Shown here in pieces: positions 62,527-64,000 of a DNA stretch of 64,000 nucleotides. The position numbers and the translations under genes were made by a program. The DNA comes from Triops longicaudatus. Its lineage: Eukaryota; Arthropoda; Branchiopoda; Notostraca; Triopsidae. Below the pieces are notes generated by a model. It was not told where the DNA came from, ran no database searches, and worked only from the letters and a program-made list of their open reading frames with translations. The stretch spans positions 62,001-126,000 of the forward strand of contig JAGQDJ010000105.1 in assembly GCA_022885665.1 (NCBI GenBank), written 5' to 3'. Each line of letters opens with the position of its first letter. The first letter of the stretch is position 1.

Positions 62527-64000
62527 GTAAGAGACGTATAACCAATTATTTCGTCTAGTGTGAATTTTTTAACCTTTGCAAATATTTTTGAATATATAAT
62601 TTGTAAAAGTGTCACTCAGCGATTGAAGGTAAGATCTGAAGTAGAAAAATTTGGAGTGAAAAATCACTGAAAAATTACTGTAGAAACAAGGTCCGTTGTT
62701 TCAAAAGTCTTCAGTATTTTTGTATGAATAATGCAGCTTAAAACTCTTACAACACTACTTCTCCAACGTAAAGAAGTGGGGCATGAATTTTAAAAAGAAC
62801 TACTTAACAAAGTAGTGTGTCACGCAAATTTTCAACTTGTATTTGGCAAGAGAGTCGCCACACAGTAAAAAAAAAAAAAAGCCCGTAAAAAAGGGTTTGG
62901 GTCTGTGTGCCAGATTTTGCTTGGATCATTCAAAAAGCTTGCTCTTCAGCCGATTGTTATACGGATAGCATTTTTTTAAAAAATACTTGGATAACCTAAC
63001 CATAAAAACTTGTACGAAAAAAGGAATCAATATTTGCCACTGTGAGAGAATTTCCCACGAAAAATACCTTTCTCCTCCCGAGGAAAATGCCAAGAGCCAA
63101 GAACTCAAGTTCTTTCAAGACTTACTTCAACCGTTCTTTTTATCATGAATCTTGAAGCCGCGCATCTTTACATTCTATATTGTCCCCCGAAAAGAATGTT
63201 TTAAACTGATTTTTCTGCAGTGATTGTTTTTATGTTGGAGTACGAACTCGATCTAAAACACATTGTAATGGAACTCTGTAAAAGTTTTTCAATGGACACC
63301 CAAGTTCAAATCAAAATAGCGTTGATGGAAATTAACATGTGGACATTTCCTCTAGTAATTCAGTCTTCCATCTTTCTAACGGGAAATAAACAGCAACGGG
63401 AAAAATACTGACATGTTGAACATTAATGTAGACAAAATGATTTCTTCAAACCAAAGTAGCTACAGAGGACTGTTCCTTACGCCTCGCTTCAAGCTGAAGG
63501 CCGTAACAGAAGTTAACGAACTGTAAAGTTTAGAAAATCGATGTCGTAGTCGGTTGTTTCTTTGTGAAGGAGTCATAATTAAATTGGCTTTTTTTAAACG
63601 CTCCTTTGCAAATTACAACGAGCCAAAGGAAATGTCATGCACAGAACATCTCACATGAAAATTTTGACCATGGACAAGTCCCCAACACTCCTCATTATTT
63701 TTTCCCTTCCGCCATGAATATTTCAAGACCCTTAGCCCAGTTTTACCCTCATTAGAATAGCCTCTTAAGTAAACGTTATTGCTAACATTTCAAAGGATTA
63801 CGTAATGTTAAAAATGCCGATTGAATTGCGCATTCAATTTAGACAACCGTGTTTGTGCTACAGATCTATTTTTGCAAGTTCCCACCATACAACTCAGAAG
63901 TGTGATTTAACTTCTTTGTAATAGAAATGCTTTGTATAGCTTTAAATATTGTCTGCTAACTCAACTAGAAATCCTGAAATAAGAGGACATATGGATTGAT
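62527..64000 (+). other. Start of the fourth dopamine receptor intron
   Basis: Begins with GTAAGA after exon 4 and runs off the window. No match to helices VI or VII (CWxP, NPxxY) is present here. A short poly(A) run lies near 62.87 kb. Confidence 0.7.

Noticed and set aside
1..64000. CRISPR arrays, operons, riboswitches and prokaryotic signals
   Set aside because: The window is intron-containing animal DNA; no regularly spaced repeats or bacterial gene clusters were seen.

Overview
The window is eukaryotic nuclear DNA. It is AT-rich, has GT-AG introns, long non-coding stretches, microsatellites and remnants of DNA transposons. The best guide to the host is a D2-like dopamine receptor whose membrane segments read like the insect/arthropod receptor (for example CDFYIAMDVICSTSSIFNLV). 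A cluster of degenerate CCTAA pentamers (the arthropod telomere unit is TTAGG) agrees. I therefore favour an arthropod or a close ecdysozoan, without a firm lower-level placement. No prokaryotic, organellar or CRISPR feature is seen.

Layout. (1) 2310-3055 (+): the last three exons of a PHLDB/LL5-family gene, ending in its PH domain; the rest lies upstream of the window or further upstream within it. (2) 4845-4914 (-): a tRNA-derived SINE head or tRNA pseudogene. (3) 5451-8160 (-): a multi-exon sushi(CCP)/EGF extracellular-protein gene that is decaying. Splice phases and domains are still readable, but it carries stops, frameshifts and a lost cysteine. It begins with a degenerate tandem repeat of about 42 bp. 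(4) 9414-11545 (+): a complete eight-exon secreted purple acid phosphatase (ACP7-like) with all seven metal ligands. (5) 11685-15855 (-): a complete eight-exon XRCC1 gene (N-terminal domain, two BRCT domains), convergent with the phosphatase, with only 139 bp between the stop codons. (6) 16.0-28.8 kb: mostly non-coding, with a pogo/Tigger-like inverted-repeat remnant, a well-delimited 1071-bp hAT element with an 8-bp target duplication, and a weak terminal-exon candidate. (7) 28807 to beyond 64000 (+): the D2-like dopamine receptor, with exons 1-4 in the window (through the third intracellular loop) and the last two membrane helices beyond it. Its first intron is about 27 kb and holds a MITE-like element, a pair of diverged direct repeats, a strong RFX X-box match and the CCTAA cluster.

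The genes are unrelated in function (cortical scaffold, extracellular matrix-type protein, secreted phosphatase, DNA single-strand break repair, neurotransmitter receptor), as expected of an ordinary animal chromosome. I found no convincing new multi-gene system. The observations most worth a second look are the decaying sushi/EGF gene, the tail-to-tail phosphatase/XRCC1 pair, the hAT insertion and the unexplained repeat families.
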